Shown piece by piece: positions 42,624 through 50,507 of a DNA stretch of 64,000 bases (positions are counted from its first letter, which is position 1; each line of letters starts with the position of its first letter). Source of the stretch: Paenibacillus alba (GTDB lineage Bacteria > Bacillota > Bacilli > Paenibacillales > NBRC-103111). Both the position numbers and the translations under genes were made by a program. Location of the stretch: positions 62,001 to 126,000 of the forward strand of contig NZ_JABMKZ010000016.1 in the NCBI RefSeq assembly GCF_013204855.1, read 5' to 3'. The notes beneath the pieces were generated by a model that was given only the letters and a program-made list of their open reading frames with translations, was not told where the DNA came from and did no database searches.

Positions 42624-42637
42624 GTTCACTAGTAAAC
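42624..42637. promoter_or_regulatory. Candidate MarR operator
   Basis: Near-perfect palindrome GTTCACTAGTAAAC in the 357-base divergent region between the nitroreductase and MarR genes; TATAAT follows at 42640-42645. No other gene is seen in 42554-42892. Confidence 0.5.
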
Positions 42638-42892
42638 TATATAATGTGAAAATGGCTTTTGTCAAACTTATAATTGAGAGTGGATATCATGTGAGGTTTG
42701 CGAAAAATGTTTAAAAAAATCGAACAAACAGGGTTGGCTATGAATTTTGGTCATCAAATTGGATAGAGGTTCAGCAATTGATTAATTGATATGGATGTGG
42801 TAATTTAGTTTACGTGTTAACAATTTCGATAGGTGTTATCCATATGTGACTGGTTCATTAATATAACTTTGTAATATAAAGGGGGGAGCATA

Positions 42893-43393
42893 GTGAATCC
42901 ATCCGAGGGACTTAAGCAATTTTTATATGACCGATTTCTTCATTTTTTGCATTTGACAGAGGATATTTCCACAACCGAGATTGAAGAGTTTGCTAATCTC
43001 GCAAGGCTGCAAGGACTTGCCTCGTTTCCGAATTTGACAGGCATACACGTAATTGATTGCATCGGCAACAACGAACCAATAAATAACACGTCAATCGCGG
43101 AAAAAATGAATTTATCCAAGGCTAATATTACAAAAGTCAGTACTCAACTGCATACAGAAGGTTTCATTAAGCGAAGCCAGATGAACGACAACAAGAAAGA
43201 AGTGTATTTTAGCCTTTCGCCCAAAGGCAGGCAAGTCTTCGAAGCGCACACGATGATGCATGAAAAAATGAAACGCAAATTTTTCGATGATTTGAACTCA
43301 TTTTCGGAATCAGAACTGCAGGCTTCGCTTAAATTTTTCCAAACGATAATTAATCAAAATGATAACGTCGTCAAAGCAGATGGAAAGAAATGA
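42893..43393 (+). CDS. MarR-family transcriptional regulator
   Basis: 166 residues with a winged helix-turn-helix (NNTSIAEKMNLSKANITKVS, TQLHTEGFIKRSQM, then wing DNKKEVYFSLSPKGRQVF), the MarR pattern. GTG start after GGGGGGAG. Divergent from the nitroreductase gene, which it likely represses until a ligand binds. Confidence 0.88.
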   Translation: MNPSEGLKQFLYDRFLHFLHLTEDISTTEIEEFANLARLQGLASFPNLTGIHVIDCIGNNEPINNTSIAEKMNLSKANITKVSTQLHTEGFIKRSQMNDNKKEVYFSLSPKGRQVFEAHTMMHEKMKRKFFDDLNSFSESELQASLKFFQTIINQNDNVVKADGKK

Positions 43394-43419
43394 CGTAATG
43401 AGTGAACAAGTTACTGTGA

Positions 43420-43560
43420 ACTCATTTTTATAACTCAATCAGCTTTATTTTACGAAGGGGAGTTTTACTGGCAGGGGTTTATTTTGCTGAAAATCCTAAT
43501 ATTCGCAGGCTGAGCGAAGTCGACCTGCATGAAGGAGAAGATTATTTCCAAGATTGGTAG
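43420..43560 (+). pseudogene. C-terminal fragment of an unidentified protein
   Basis: An open stretch without start codon ends AGVYFAENPNIRRLSEVDLH, EGEDYFQDW and stop, followed at once by a terminator. It reads like the tail of a longer protein whose 5' part was lost. Confidence 0.45.
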
Positions 43561-43576
43561 AAAAGCAACAATAACA

Positions 43577-43611
43577 AAGACACTGATGGATTGAATCTCA
43601 GTGTCTTTTTA
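43577..43611 (+). terminator. Terminator after the fragment
   Basis: Perfect stem AAGACACTGA / TCAGTGTCTT with an 11-base loop and T-run. Confidence 0.9.
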
Positions 43612-43715
43612 CTGCATGGATTTCCTGATAACTGTTGCCGTGGTCAGTGGTTCACTTTTTTTGCCGGTAGGCAGCGCCTATTTATTGAGTGATATTTTTG
43701 CGGCAGACCCGTTAC

Positions 43716-43736
43716 GGGGAGCCGTATCATAAGTAG
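43716..43736 (+). other. rlmH 3'-end remnant 2 (att-like)
   Basis: Reads GGGGAGCCGTATCATAAGTAG, the codons G-E-P-Y-H-K-stop of RlmH with different synonymous bases from attL/attR. Upstream (about 43690-43715) the match is degenerate. It suggests the old end of a separate insertion from another source. Confidence 0.75.
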
Positions 43737-43903
43737 CGGCAACGTTTTTAGTGTACAACTAGAATCAAGTCCCCAAGGGATGGGATACAATGGGATTGTA
43801 GTTGATTGTAAACAGTGTTACTCTTACAACGGTAAACTCATAATCTACGTTATGCCATTCATCCACAATAGTCACTATTTTAGTTATAAAGAAAGGTAAT
43901 ACT

Positions 43904-45643
43904 ATGATAAAAGTTGATAACTTATCCTTCTCATTTCCGCAAAAAGAACTATATACGAACATTTCATTTACGCTTGAAGAGGCACAACATTGCGCTTTTA
44001 TAGGAACAAGCGGCAGTGGGAAAAGTACATTGATCGATATACTGATGGATCCAGAAAGATATTTGTTCGAGGGCATGTTAGAAATAGATCCGACTTGCAA
44101 AATTAGGCATGTAAGCCAATTCCCACAATTCGACAAAACGAAAGAAACAACAGTTTTTGAATATATAGGGGAAGAATTTATTAAGATACAAAATGAAATA
44201 ACAGCTATTTGTACGGAAATGGAAACATCATCGGATATTGAGTCGTTATTAGAAAAGTATCAATTAGCTTTAGACGCATTTGATTCAATCGGTGGGGCTG
44301 ATTTTGAAAGCAACATTAATAAGAAACTAAATCTAGCAAACCTCATGAAGCTAAAAGATCTTAGGGTATCCGATCTGAGTGGCGGGGAATTCAAACTTAT
44401 TCAAGTGATGAAGGAAATGCTTAGTAATCCAGACTTAATGATTATGGACGAACCAGATGTATTTTTAGACTTTGAAAACTTAAATGCGCTTAAAAATCTT
44501 ATTAATTCTCACAAAGGCATACTGCTAGTTGTTACGCACAACCGATATCTATTGAATCATTGTTTCAACAAAATTATTCACCTTGAAAACATGGAGATCC
44601 AAGAGTTTGATGGGCGGTATATGGAGTATAATTTCTCATTACTTCAGACAAAAATTGAGTTGCAAGAAATCGCAGTCGCTGAACAAGAAGAAATTGAGAG
44701 ATACGATAACATTATTGATAATCTTAGAGCTATCGCAACGTATAATTCAGAAGCCTCTAGAGGTAGAGCGTTAAAAGCTAGAGTTAGGTTTCAAGAGAGA
44801 TTGGAAGCGCGTAGAATTAAAGCGCCATTTGTTGATATTAAGCAGCCGACTATCAGTTTCGGTATTGATAATGAAATTGAAGACACCATTGTTGTAAATG
44901 TTAATAATTATCGTGTTGCCTTTGATGAGTTGCTTTTAGACAATGTAAATTTTGAGATAAAATCTACCGATAAAGTAGCTATTATTGGTCCAAACGGTAC
45001 CGGGAAAACGACGTTACTCCGCGATATTTTTGCAAATAATCATGATTCAATTGAAATAAATGCTGATGCTAAAGTGGCTTATTTATCTCAGAATCAAGGC
45101 GAAGTGCTAAAGGATTCTAATACAATTCTAGAAGAATTCATCGATGCTGGGTTTAAAACGTATGATGAAGTTAGATTGTATATTTCAAACTATGGCTTTG
45201 AAGGAGAAATCGTTAATCAAAAGATAGCATCTTTATCTGGTGGAGAAAAAAATATGCTTCAATTAGCTAAAGTTTCTGCCAGTAAAGCAAACGTATTGCT
45301 TCTTGATGAACCGACTAGCCATTTAGACACCTATACACAAATAGCACTGGAGAAAGCGATTGAAGACTATAAAGGTGCGATTCTCATGATTTCTCATGAT
45401 TTCTATTCTGTTGTAAATGGTATGGATTATGTTCTAATCATTGACGATAAGACGATTAGAAAAATGAGTATGCGAAAATTTAGACAGATGATTTATGCTA
45501 GTCATTTTGATAGAGACTATTTAGAAGCTGAACAAAATAAAAAATCAGTTGAAATGAAAATAGAATTGGCTTTAAAAGAGACTAATTTTGAACTTGCAAA
45601 AGTATTGGTTGATGAGCTAGAAGAGCTGATTAAGTTGCTTTAA
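43904..45643 (+). CDS. ABC-F family ATPase
   Basis: 579 residues with two ABC domains and no membrane segments. Domain 1: Walker A GTSGSGKST (~33-41), signature LSGGEFKLIQ, Walker B LMIMDEPD. Domain 2: GPNGTGKTT (~365), signature LSGGEKNMLQ, VLLLDEPTSHLD. The inter-domain linker (~240-310) is charged and helical. This is the ABC-F layout of translation factors; several members protect ribosomes from antibiotics. The first domain has DEPDVFLD instead of the usual DEPTNHLD. RBS AAAGG, ATG at 43904. Being on an island, a resistance role is plausible but not shown. Confidence 0.9.
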   Translation: MIKVDNLSFSFPQKELYTNISFTLEEAQHCAFIGTSGSGKSTLIDILMDPERYLFEGMLEIDPTCKIRHVSQFPQFDKTKETTVFEYIGEEFIKIQNEITAICTEMETSSDIESLLEKYQLALDAFDSIGGADFESNINKKLNLANLMKLKDLRVSDLSGGEFKLIQVMKEMLSNPDLMIMDEPDVFLDFENLNALKNLINSHKGILLVVTHNRYLLNHCFNKIIHLENMEIQEFDGRYMEYNFSLLQTKIELQEIAVAEQEEIERYDNIIDNLRAIATYNSEASRGRALKARVRFQERLEARRIKAPFVDIKQPTISFGIDNEIEDTIVVNVNNYRVAFDELLLDNVNFEIKSTDKVAIIGPNGTGKTTLLRDIFANNHDSIEINADAKVAYLSQNQGEVLKDSNTILEEFIDAGFKTYDEVRLYISNYGFEGEIVNQKIASLSGGEKNMLQLAKVSASKANVLLLDEPTSHLDTYTQIALEKAIEDYKGAILMISHDFYSVVNGMDYVLIIDDKTIRKMSMRKFRQMIYASHFDRDYLEAEQNKKSVEMKIELALKETNFELAKVLVDELEELIKLL

Positions 45644-45811
45644 ATTACAACACTCTGATTGAAATGGTGGCAAGATTTTTGGGGAGAAACCCGCAGGGGT
45701 CTGAGTTGACTCTTGCTAACACTTTGCTCGACGCTTTAGGAAGAGGCAGCGTAATCTCTTGGCAAAGCCTCGGTTGCTAAGCGCCGAGCTTTGGTCTATG
45801 GCATGGGGTTT

Positions 45812-46285
45812 CTAAGAGCTCTCAATGCCGTGTTTGTTTACAATTTGCTCGCTTTGGTTGGGCTTTCCCTTACCCTTGCTGATCAAGTCGCGAAGGCTGC
45901 CGCTTATGTAGATACCCCAGGAGTCCGTACAGACAGCGTAACACTCATACGCGGGAACGAGGCCTACGTGCGTAAATCGAACTTCTGTTTTGCCGTCCTT
46001 CTTGGCGATTTCAAAGACAATGTCGGTATCCTTCCACTCGCTCTTGTCCTTTACGAAGTTAAAGTAGTTGTCTGTGATGTGCCAAACGACCTTTTTACCT
46101 GGAACAAGCTCGGTGATTTGGATGGTGCAGCGGTGAATATCTTGGTAGTGGTATTTAAATTCACCGAGTTCGTCGGTAATGCCCTCAATTTCCTCTGACC
46201 ACCATCCGCGGACGTTATTGATGGCGGCGAAGACTTCTTCGGGGCTTTGGTCTACCTTAAAAAAAGTGCTGTAACTTTGATTCAT
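45812..46285 (-). CDS. SRPBCC (AHSA1-like) domain protein
   Basis: 157 residues of the START/SRPBCC fold: FFKVDQSPEEVFAAINNVRG, WWSEEIEGITDELGEFKYHY, then ELVPGKKVVWHITD and GKTEVRFTHVGLVPAYECYA. It probably binds a small hydrophobic ligand. It is divergent from an HxlR regulator with shared operator-like repeats, so its expression is likely controlled by that protein. The 168 bases before it (45644-45811) hold no gene. Confidence 0.88.
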   Translation of the reverse strand: MNQSYSTFFKVDQSPEEVFAAINNVRGWWSEEIEGITDELGEFKYHYQDIHRCTIQITELVPGKKVVWHITDNYFNFVKDKSEWKDTDIVFEIAKKDGKTEVRFTHVGLVPAYECYAVCTDSWGIYISGSLRDLISKGKGKPNQSEQIVNKHGIESS

Positions 46286-46338
46286 GCAAGTTATCTCCCC
46301 TCGTTAATTGTTGACTACACACTGAGTATAAATTCTGT

Positions 46339-46379
46339 ACTTGCAAAACGCAAGCACAAACTTGCAAAATGCAAGCACG
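46339..46379. promoter_or_regulatory. Tandem palindromic operators for HxlR
   Basis: Two copies of ACTTGCAAAAYGCAAGCAC, each with inverted CTTGC/GCAAG arms, repeat at 21-base intervals (46339 and 46360), i.e. two helical turns. They lie between the SRPBCC and HxlR genes and overlap the HxlR promoter. Confidence 0.8.
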
Positions 46380-46390
46380 AATTGTATAAT
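46362..46390 (+). promoter_or_regulatory. HxlR gene promoter, predicted leaderless start
   Basis: TTGCAA (46362-46367), 17-base spacer, TATAAT (46385-46390). The expected transcription start is at or next to the ATG at 46398, leaving no room for a ribosome binding site. Confidence 0.75.
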
Positions 46391-46397
46391 CAATCTC

Positions 46398-46811
46398 ATG
46401 AAAAAGCGATCTTCCACAGTTTGTCCAATCGTATATGCGCTCGACATATGGGGTGATCCCTGGAGCCTAGTCATACTTCGTGACGTCCTTATCCATAACA
46501 AGCGGCATTACCGCGAGTTTCTTGCTTCACGCGAGCAAATCTCAACTAATATTTTGAGCGCACGGCTCCAATCACTCGTTGAAGCAGGCCTGCTCGTCAA
46601 GATAGAAGGGGATTCAAACCGCGCACAAACCATGTACCGACCAACACAAAAGGCACTTGACCTGTTTCCGGTCGTTTTTGCCATTATGCACTGGGGTCTG
46701 AAATACAACCCCAATACCGATATGACTATTCCGATCATGCAAGAACTAATAACAGACGAAAAAGGGCTGGAGCTGCGCCTTTTGCAGAATTTCGACGATA
46801 TTACATCATAA
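46398..46811 (+). CDS. HxlR-family transcriptional regulator
   Basis: 137 residues: CPIVYALDIWGDPWSLVILR, DVLIHNKRHYREFL, then winged-helix ISTNILSARLQSLVEAGLLV. This is the HxlR pattern (single N-terminal Cys, often redox sensing). ATG at 46398 gives the family-typical start; frames from 46341 run through the operator repeats. Probably represses itself and the SRPBCC gene. Confidence 0.88.
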   Translation: MKKRSSTVCPIVYALDIWGDPWSLVILRDVLIHNKRHYREFLASREQISTNILSARLQSLVEAGLLVKIEGDSNRAQTMYRPTQKALDLFPVVFAIMHWGLKYNPNTDMTIPIMQELITDEKGLELRLLQNFDDITS

Positions 46812-47069
46812 AAAAATCGTTTCTCCAAAGAAGTTTCTTGGATAAATGTTCAAACCAGATTTAATGAGAATATTAAAAAGACGATGATAGATTTTTATGG
46901 AGAGGAAGGTTTACCAATCACTGTGAATGTTTGAGCCCTTCGCATATTAGAGAATATTTAATTGAAAAAGCGGTCAGTATTTTGTCTTTATATGGACGAT
47001 AGACAGCGCGGAGCATTGAAATGGACTGCAAACGGGGGAAGCTGATGAAGTGGCTGAACGATGCCGGGG
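46812..47069. other. Intergenic gap, no gene seen
   Basis: 258 bases of short broken frames between HxlR and the DUF421 gene. No hairpin or promoter was convincing. Confidence 0.5.
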
Positions 47070-47774
47070 CTAATCGATAGGTTTGTCAATGTGGTCCCGA
47101 TAGTAGTCAAAATACAACTGATTTTGTGTACCTCTCACGGCATAAAATACATCGGATACGGACTTGCTCCGCTGCCGCAGCACCTGCTCCAGCCATTGGG
47201 CGGTCAGCCCGTTGTGAGCGAGATTGTCTTCCATGATTATGCCGTCCATAATCAGCTCGACAGGGAACGATTGAACGGTAGCGGCGTGTAGCTTCAGATC
47301 CTTGCGCGTCACCCACTCATACTCGCTTTTCTTCTTGACGGACAGCTTTCCGTGATCCTCCAAGCAAGCGTACTCGACCTCCTCCATATTAAAAATATCT
47401 TTTTCGCGCAAAGATTGGGCCAGGGAGTCCAACGTGTAACGGATTTGTCGCATGTTGTCCTCGAGAATTTTGCCATTCTCGATAACGACGGTCGGAGTGC
47501 CGGATACCAATCGGTTCCATGCCCGGTTTTTGATCGCGATCTTGGACACTAGGAAAGAGATGCCGAAGAATATCAGCAGCGATACGACGATGAGCCAATG
47601 GTTGAGCTTATCATTAAACGCCAAATTCGCCGCAATAGCGCCCAGCGTGATGCCGCTCACGAAGTCATGGAAGGTCATATTGGATATCGTCTGCTTGCCG
47701 AGAATTCTCGACGTGATCATGAGGAGGATAAAAGCGGCGATCGTTCGAAAGATAACTTCCACGTATGCTTGCAA
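47070..47774 (-). CDS. DUF421 (YetF-like) membrane protein
   Basis: 234 residues. Three N-terminal membrane helices (VIFRTIAAFILLMITSRILG; FVSGITLGAIAANLAF; LIVVSLLIFFGISFLVSKIA) precede a cytoplasmic YetF-type domain (SGTPTVVIENGKILEDNMRQ; LYFDYYRD near the end). In Bacillus such proteins (YetF, YrbG, YdfS) are membrane proteins, some linked to spores; biochemical role unclear. TTG start with AAGAAGGAG upstream. Confidence 0.9.
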   Translation of the reverse strand: MQAYVEVIFRTIAAFILLMITSRILGKQTISNMTFHDFVSGITLGAIAANLAFNDKLNHWLIVVSLLIFFGISFLVSKIAIKNRAWNRLVSGTPTVVIENGKILEDNMRQIRYTLDSLAQSLREKDIFNMEEVEYACLEDHGKLSVKKKSEYEWVTRKDLKLHAATVQSFPVELIMDGIIMEDNLAHNGLTAQWLEQVLRQRSKSVSDVFYAVRGTQNQLYFDYYRDHIDKPID

Positions 47775-48059
47775 TGGTTGGGCTCCTTCTTTTAATTTCT
47801 GGAAACTGTCGTGTGGCTCGATAATACACTATTAACGGTTGCAGTCGGTGTTATAACTCTTTAACATTGTTTCGGGATGCAAAGGAAAGGTCATATCATA
47901 AGAATGGCCTTAGACTTGCCTTTATAGACGGCGCGAAGTACCTTAAATTAAAATATTTGTGGATGTAACTGAGTTTAGAATGAGTTTTGATAGTTGATCT
48001 TAAAACGAAGGAGCTTGCGCGGCAAGCTCCTTTCGCATTTTGTGCTCCCCTGTTAAGCT
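47775..48059. other. Intergenic region with terminator-like hairpin
   Basis: No gene seen. It holds the upstream region of the DUF421 gene and, at 48008-48032, a perfect 11-bp hairpin (AAGGAGCTTGC / GCAAGCTCCTT), which leads into the next att-like site. Confidence 0.6.
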
Positions 48060-48077
48060 GAACCTTACCACAAGTAG
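48008..48077 (+). repeat. Island-end repeat, copy 1, with att-like core
   Basis: Hairpin AAGGAGCTTGC / GCAAGCTCCTT followed by TTTCGCATTTT, GTTAAGCTGAACC and the core GAACCTTACCACAAGTAG (48060-48077, codons E-P-Y-H-K-stop of RlmH). The same order, diverged, is seen at about 49467-49536. Confidence 0.75.
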
Positions 48078-48192
48078 TGGTAAAGCAGAGAGTAGAAGTA
48101 GTAGTTGATTTTATTGGAAAAGATTTCTATAGGAGGGGATAAAACATTATTAAAGCACGATTTTATTTATAAAAGTAAAGGGAGGATTAATA

Positions 48193-48249
48193 TTGCAAAA
48201 TTACACTTGCCCATGTTGTGGTTATAAGACTTTGGAAAGTGATGGTTAA
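48193..48249 (+). pseudogene. Truncated CPCC-family Cys-rich protein
   Basis: TTG start after GGGAGGA: QNYTCPCCGYKTLESDG then stop. This is the beginning of CPCC-domain proteins, which normally run on past 70 residues. Only 18 codons remain, 116 bases after an att-like site. Confidence 0.7.
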
Positions 48250-48276
48250 TAACCATGTTGCATCAGGGCCGTAAAA

Positions 48277-49173
48277 TCAACCGTCCGACGGGGCGTACTT
48301 ACCCACGTCCGGCTCGAATGCCGCTCCACTCGCCAGGTCCAGCTCCACGTGGGTGGTTCCGCGATCGTCGGTCAGCACGATCATTCGCGACCCGACGACG
48401 GGAACGCGGTCGTCGCTGGTGCGCATGTGTGCTGGTACGACACGTGGAGCACCGTCAACGATATAATTTACCTCAACCGTGAAAATCGGCAAATTAAAGA
48501 GCCAACTGTTAGTAAAATTCACGGCGGTCAACGCCCCGGTGTATGACGAACCCTCCACGCGGAGTCGCTCGATGTCCGCCTGACGCCGCCGGGCGTGGGC
48601 GATAGAGCCGGGCAACCGCAGGAGCGCGATGGCGGCCCAGAGGGCGAAGCTAGCTCCGACGACGGCGCCGAGTTCAAGCGGGATCGTCGGCGATGTCGCT
48701 ATGGCCTCGAGGTCAAAGGGGCGCGATGGGTTGCTTGTCAGCGTCCAGAGCAGGAGGACTCCCGCGACTGCTGCGAGCCCTCCTGTTACCGATAGCGTCG
48801 AGAAAAGGCCCGCTACCCTGGTCTGTCCGAACTGCTCCATCGATAGCGAGTACACTGCACCGGTCATAACGATCGCGACGAACAGCAGCAAAACGGCGAC
48901 GCCCACTGTGACCGGATGACCGAGGAGCATGTTGATCGCCGGTGTCGGCGCCATGCCGAGCAGTGCGCCGAACGGGACGGAACCTGTCAGCGCCCACAGT
49001 GCAGCGGCTGTAATCAGCCACGGTATCAGCGGAGCAGCGCGTCCGACGCGACGTCCCGGCCGGAGCATAGTCATTCGTCCGTTCTTATCCGTGGTGGAGA
49101 AGAGCGGCAGCGTCTCGATATGTTCTTGCTGCCCGTGCTTCTGCTTACCCTCCCCAGCATCCCTCATTGGCAT
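48277..49173 (-). CDS. High-GC membrane protein of actinobacterial type
   Basis: 298 residues with about four hydrophobic helices (LIPWLITAAALWALTGSVPF; VTVGVAVLLLFVAIVMTGAV; LSVTGGLAAVAGVLLLWTLT; GAVVGASFALWAAIALLRL) and a C-terminal soluble domain (FTVEVNYIVDGAPRVVPAHM, VVGSRMIVLTDDRGTTHVEL, DLASG). GC content and Ala/Arg/Val-rich composition differ sharply from all neighbours and look actinobacterial. GGGAGG before the ATG. I do not recognise the family with certainty. Likely horizontally acquired. Confidence 0.68.
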   Translation of the reverse strand: MPMRDAGEGKQKHGQQEHIETLPLFSTTDKNGRMTMLRPGRRVGRAAPLIPWLITAAALWALTGSVPFGALLGMAPTPAINMLLGHPVTVGVAVLLLFVAIVMTGAVYSLSMEQFGQTRVAGLFSTLSVTGGLAAVAGVLLLWTLTSNPSRPFDLEAIATSPTIPLELGAVVGASFALWAAIALLRLPGSIAHARRRQADIERLRVEGSSYTGALTAVNFTNSWLFNLPIFTVEVNYIVDGAPRVVPAHMRTSDDRVPVVGSRMIVLTDDRGTTHVELDLASGAAFEPDVGKYAPSDG

Positions 49174-49466
49174 CGTCCTCCCGAGGAAGATACTCGCTCC
49201 CTGAGCGGCGGAGGGGGTTTCTTCCCTTTTTCTTCCTCATTATTGAACGGTTTTTTGTAGGTGTTATGATATTCTAGGTGCGGTAATAGAAAATTCAACT
49301 TCCTATTATCTTTGTACTCAGCCATACACAACTTCACCCCCCCGATATTTCATATCTATATTTTACCACTATAAGATTGTCCGCTGTAAATACTCCCAAA
49401 GTCACATGAATTTCAACATGGCGTGAGCAACTAACAGGTACGATAGTTGAACGGAACAAGCAGATC
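49174..49466. other. Intergenic region, no gene seen
   Basis: The high-GC stretch ends near 49210 and the sequence returns to AT-rich. Short frames only. Confidence 0.5.
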
Positions 49467-49536
49467 ACCGCGCAGCAGCAATTCCTTTCGCATTTTTCGC
49501 TGATAGTATCGTTAAACTGAACCGTATCACAAGTGA
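49467..49536 (+). repeat. Island-end repeat, copy 2, with att-like core
   Basis: Diverged copy of 48008-48077: CCTTTCGCATTTTT, GTTAAACTGAACC, core GAACCGTATCACAAGTGA (49519-49536, codons E-P-Y-H-K-stop). Followed by GGCGAA, as is attR. It is probably the right limit of the accessory region. Confidence 0.72.
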
Positions 49537-49683
49537 GGCGAATTTTATTGAGTGGAAACAACGGGGTGTATCATAACCAAAACACGAACGTTTATATCGA
49601 ATCATTTTTGGTATAATACTTGGTAGAGAAAGAAGATTAAATTTCTGTTTTTAGAAAATAATGAAATAAAAGGAGAGATGAAA

Positions 49684-50145
49684 ATGTCATATATCGTCGA
49701 TTTTAAAAATGTATCTACAATAGGTTTAGAGTCTTCACCTGTAGCAGATGCGCTTGCTGGTTTACGTGCTAATGAAGCCCGTTACTTCATGAATAAATAC
49801 AAACATGAATTTACGGTTGTACTAGCTAGCGACAGTCAGGACAATCTTGATTATGTGAACCGAGTTTTGAAAGAACGTGATATTGCATTTGCGGCCAAAC
49901 CTTTGGAAACGTCGCGTTTTCAAGTGGAAAATATCCAATTTACCTACGTCTTTTATGAGGATGGTCTTGGGATCAATGTCATGTATACGGTTGATGACCC
50001 TAAGAAGCGGGCTGTTGGTTTTAAGCTTTCTGAGGGGATGGAGGTACCACAGGAGTTGGAAGGGAAGTTTAAGTTTGCTAGACAGAAGTCTAAACTAGCT
50101 GGAACAATTCGGGGCTCGTATTTTGTGATTAAGGGACAATATTAA
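49684..50145 (+). CDS. Conserved hypothetical protein (153 aa)
   Basis: Not recognised. 153 residues: MSYIVDFKNVSTIGLESSPV, a central alpha/beta region (FTVVLASDSQDNLDYVNRVL) and a basic C-terminus (FKFARQKSKLAGTIRGSYFV). No signal peptide or membrane helix. RBS AAGGAGAG suits the ATG at 49684; TATAAT at 49612-49617 is a likely -10. First gene right of the accessory region. Confidence 0.7.
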   Translation: MSYIVDFKNVSTIGLESSPVADALAGLRANEARYFMNKYKHEFTVVLASDSQDNLDYVNRVLKERDIAFAAKPLETSRFQVENIQFTYVFYEDGLGINVMYTVDDPKKRAVGFKLSEGMEVPQELEGKFKFARQKSKLAGTIRGSYFVIKGQY

Positions 50146-50240
50146 AGTAAGCTAATGCGCAAGTGGACGAATCTACGGCATCAAAGAGGCTGTCCCAAAA
50201 GCCAAGATTGTGTTTAGCGTCGGCCACCTGGTAGTAAAAA

Positions 50241-50420
50241 CCTGCAAAAATGCAGGCTTTCTCTGCAATAATCCCTTGAAATGTTAAAAAAGATGCAATT
50301 GTGCAGGCTCTTTAGACATCTTTATCCTGAAATGGAAAATAAATCAGAAAAAGATGCATTATCGCAGGAATTTGCCTCCAACAGATGAAATCCAGCCTAA
50401 AAAGATGCACATTCGCAGGC
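50241..50420. repeat. Intergenic ATGCA-N-GCAGG repeat cluster
   Basis: Three copies of AAAAAGATGCAnnnnnGCAGG (about 50287, 50348, 50400; roughly 55-60 bases apart) plus a related CCTGCAAAAATGCAGG at 50241. Each is a small imperfect hairpin. The rest of 50146-50440 shows no gene. Confidence 0.75.
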
Positions 50421-50446
50421 TTTTCTTCTTTTCAGATGATTTTGTT

Positions 50447-50499
50447 AAAAGAGGGTGTCCCATAAGTCATAGAAATGACTGGGGACACCCTCTTTTTTT
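50447..50499. terminator. Strong bidirectional terminator
   Basis: Stem AAAAGAGGGTGTCCC / GGGACACCCTCTTTT with inner AGTCAT/ATGACT and T-run; A-run on the other side. Serves the hypothetical gene and the convergent sigma-54 activator. Confidence 0.92.
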
Positions 50500-50507
50500 C
50501 TGCTGCG

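Noticed and set aside
48916..49260. Plus-strand open frames in the high-GC segment
   Set aside because: High GC removes stop codons; the minus-strand frame has membrane helices, RBS and a coherent protein.
38358..49536. A true SCC element with ccr recombinases
   Set aside because: Att-like cores are present but no serine recombinase or other mobilisation gene is visible in the window.
50241..50420. CRISPR array
   Set aside because: Only three to four short, imperfect repeats with internal variation, and no cas genes.
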